The notes beneath the pieces are model-generated. The model was not told the DNA's origin. It worked only from the letters and a program-made list of their open reading frames with translations, and made no database searches. A stretch of DNA of 64,000 nt from Ceratothoa steindachneri. Its lineage: Eukaryota; Arthropoda; Malacostraca; Isopoda; Cymothoidae. Location: contig OZ018333.1 in the NCBI GenBank assembly GCA_963969495.1, positions 93,569,207 to 93,633,206 on the forward strand. The letters are read 5' to 3'. Made by a program: the position numbers and the translations under genes. Shown piece after piece: positions 62,400 through 64,000 of the stretch. Every line of letters starts with the position of its first letter. The first letter of the stretch is position 1.

Positions 62400-64000
62400 G
62401 AAAAATAACTCAACATGGTCTTTGTTGGCAATTCAAGTACTGGAAAAATAACTCAACATGGTCTTTGTTGGCAATTCAAGTACTGGAAAAAAACCTCAAC
62501 ATGTCTTTGTTGGCAATTCAAGTACTGGAAAAATAACTCAACATGGTCTTTGTTGGCCATCAATATACTGGAAAATAATTCAACATGGTCTTTGTTGGCA
62601 GTTCAAGTACTGAAAAAAAACTTAACATGTTTTTTGTTGGCCATTCATATACTTTAAAATAACTCACCCTGGTCTTTGTGGGCAATTTAAGTACTGGAAA
62701 AATAACTCAACATGGTCTATGTTGGCAATTCAAGTACTGGAAAAATAATTCAACATGGTCTTTGTTGGCAATTCAAGTACTAGAAAAATAACTCAACATC
62801 GTCTTTGTTGGACATCATATACTGGAAAAATAACTTAACATGGTCATTGTTGGCAATTCAAGTACTAGAAAAATAACTCAACATGGTCTTTGTTGGCAAT
62901 CATATACTGAAAAAATAACTCCACATGGTCTTTGTTGGCAATTCAAGTACTGGAAAAATAAATCAACATGGTCTTTGTTGGCCATTCATATACTGGAAAA
63001 TAACTCAAGATTGGCTTTGTTGGCAGTTCGAGTACTGGAAAAATAACTCAACATGGTCTTTGTTAGCAATTCAAGAAATGGAAAAATAATTCAATATGTT
63101 CTTTGTTTGCAATACAAGTACTAGAAAAATAACTCAGCATGGTTTTTGTTGGCAATTCAAGTACTGGAAAAATAACTCAAGATGGTCTTTGTTGGCAATT
63201 CAACTACTGAAAAATAACTCAACATCGTCTTTGTTGGAAATCATATACTGGAAAAATAACTTAACATGGTCTTTGTTGGCAATTCAAGTACTGGAAAAAT
63301 AACTCAACATGGTCTTTGTTGGCAATCATATACTGAAAAAATAACTCCACATGGTCTTTGTTGGCAATTCAAGTACTGGAAAAATAACTCAACATGGTCT
63401 TTGTTGGCCATTCATATACTGGAAAATGATTCAACATGGTCTTTGTTGGAAGTTCAAGTACTGGAAAAATAACTCAACATGTTCTTTGTTGGCCATTCAT
63501 ATACTTTAAAATAACTCAACATGGTCTTTGTGGGCAATTCAAGTACTAGAAAAAATAACTCAACATGGTCTTTGTTGGCAATTCAAGTACTGGAAATATA
63601 ACTCAACATGGTCTTGGTTGGCAGTTCAAGTACTGGAAAATAACTCAACATGGTCTTTGTTGGCAATTTAAGTACTGGAAAAATAACTCAACATGGTCTT
63701 TGTTGGCAATTCAAGTACTGGAAAAATAACTCAACATGGTCTTTGTTGTCAATTCAAGTACTGGAAAAATAACTCAACATGGTCTTTGTTGGCAATTCAA
63801 GTACTGGAAAAATAACTCAACATGGTCTTTGTTGGCAATTCAAGTACTGAAAAAACAACTCAACATGGTCTTTGTTGGCAATTCAAGTACTGGAAAAATA
63901 TCTCAACATGGTCTTTGTTGGCAATTCAAGTACTGGAAAAATAACTCAACATAGTCTTTGTTGGCAATTCAAGTACTGGAAAAAACCTCAACATGGTCTT
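62400..64000 (+). repeat. Third copy of the 46,010-47,600 / 58,100-59,700 segment, cut by window end
   Basis: From about 62,400 the sequence follows 58,100 onward at an offset of 4,297-4,298 bp, and 46,010 onward at about 16,390 bp. It retains AACTCACCCTGGTC at ~62,663 and AATATGTTCTTTGTTTGC at ~63,092. It runs off the window, so the true extent is unknown. Confidence 0.8.

Larger units (their letters stand above)
5691..64000 (+). repeat. 43-bp satellite DNA array (right end outside window)
   Basis: A continuous head-to-tail array of a 43-bp monomer, roughly 1,350 copies, all in one orientation and without any inserted foreign sequence that I can see. A typical monomer occupies 63,685-63,727. 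Its core is CAACATGGTCTTTGTTGGC, followed by AATTCAAGTACTGG and an A5 tract. Base composition of that monomer is 15 G/C of 43, with no CpG. Common length variants are 42 bp (one A fewer in the A tract) and 41 or 44 bp. Because 43 is not a multiple of three, the canonical sequence gives a repeating 40-codon frame closed by TAA, and 42-bp variants extend it. The open frames in this region are therefore periodicity artefacts. Monomer subtypes are ordered into nested higher-order repeats listed separately. Centromeric or heterochromatic location is plausible but not shown. Confidence 0.97.

Noticed and set aside
5800..64000. Many plus-strand open frames of 60-150 codons with repeated MVFVGNSSTGK, ITQHGLCWQFKYWK and NNSTWSLLAIQVLEK modules
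   Set aside because: They are the three reading frames of the 43-bp monomer. Length depends only on where 42-bp variants avoid the TAA, all frames of the same DNA look alike, and no signal or domain is present. Not annotated as genes.
5691..64000. CRISPR-like appearance of short regular repeats
   Set aside because: There are no distinct spacers; the whole 43-bp period is conserved, no cas genes are present and the context is eukaryotic.

Overview
This window is eukaryotic, from an invertebrate animal and most likely an arthropod. About 5.7 kb of AT-rich, repeat-laden flank is followed by about 58.3 kb of a single uninterrupted satellite array. That array begins near 5,691 and runs off the right edge. 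There is no intact protein-coding gene, operon, rRNA gene, CRISPR array or phage. The arthropod call rests on two decayed copies of an uncharacterised multicopy protein family that I know mainly from arthropods and cnidarians, plus tRNA-derived SINE-like elements. It is an inference.

Flank (1-5,690). Positions 281-1,020 hold three tandem copies of a ~289-bp element. On the minus strand each has a tRNA-Leu-like head with A and B boxes, and copies A and B have a T6 tract just before the head. Positions 1,296-1,455 are a degraded AT-rich minisatellite. Positions 1,909-1,990 hold a second, unrelated tRNA-like promoter remnant with a T6 tract. Positions 2,587-4,270 (minus) are a nearly full-length pseudogene of the uncharacterised family, with six in-frame stops and two frameshifts. 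Positions 4,937-5,430 (plus) are a 5' fragment of a second copy in divergent orientation, with an intron-like gap bounded by good splice signals. The rest of the flank shows nothing I can support.

Satellite (5,691-64,000). The monomer is 43 bp, with 41-44 bp variants, in roughly 1,350 head-to-tail copies of one orientation. Monomers fall into recognisable subtypes arranged in complex, nested higher-order repeats. Large blocks recur almost base for base: 6.0-9.48 kb and 9.49-13.05 kb; three copies of a ~1.4-1.9 kb block between 13.2 and 20.1 kb; a ~6.04-kb tandem duplication (19.0-25.05 and 25.06-31.1 kb); mosaics of the 26.6-31.8 kb block at 31.8, 37.3 and 50.7 kb; and a ~6.1-kb block recurring 12.05-12.09 kb apart (44.2-50.3 and 56.3-62.4 kb). 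The pattern fits repeated recent unequal exchange or amplification at several scales. The many 60-150 codon frames in the array are by-products of the 43-bp periodicity and are not annotated as genes.

Nothing here works together as a pathway. The features most worth following up are the layered structure of the satellite, promoter-like and dyad motifs inside the monomer, and the two copies of the uncharacterised family.
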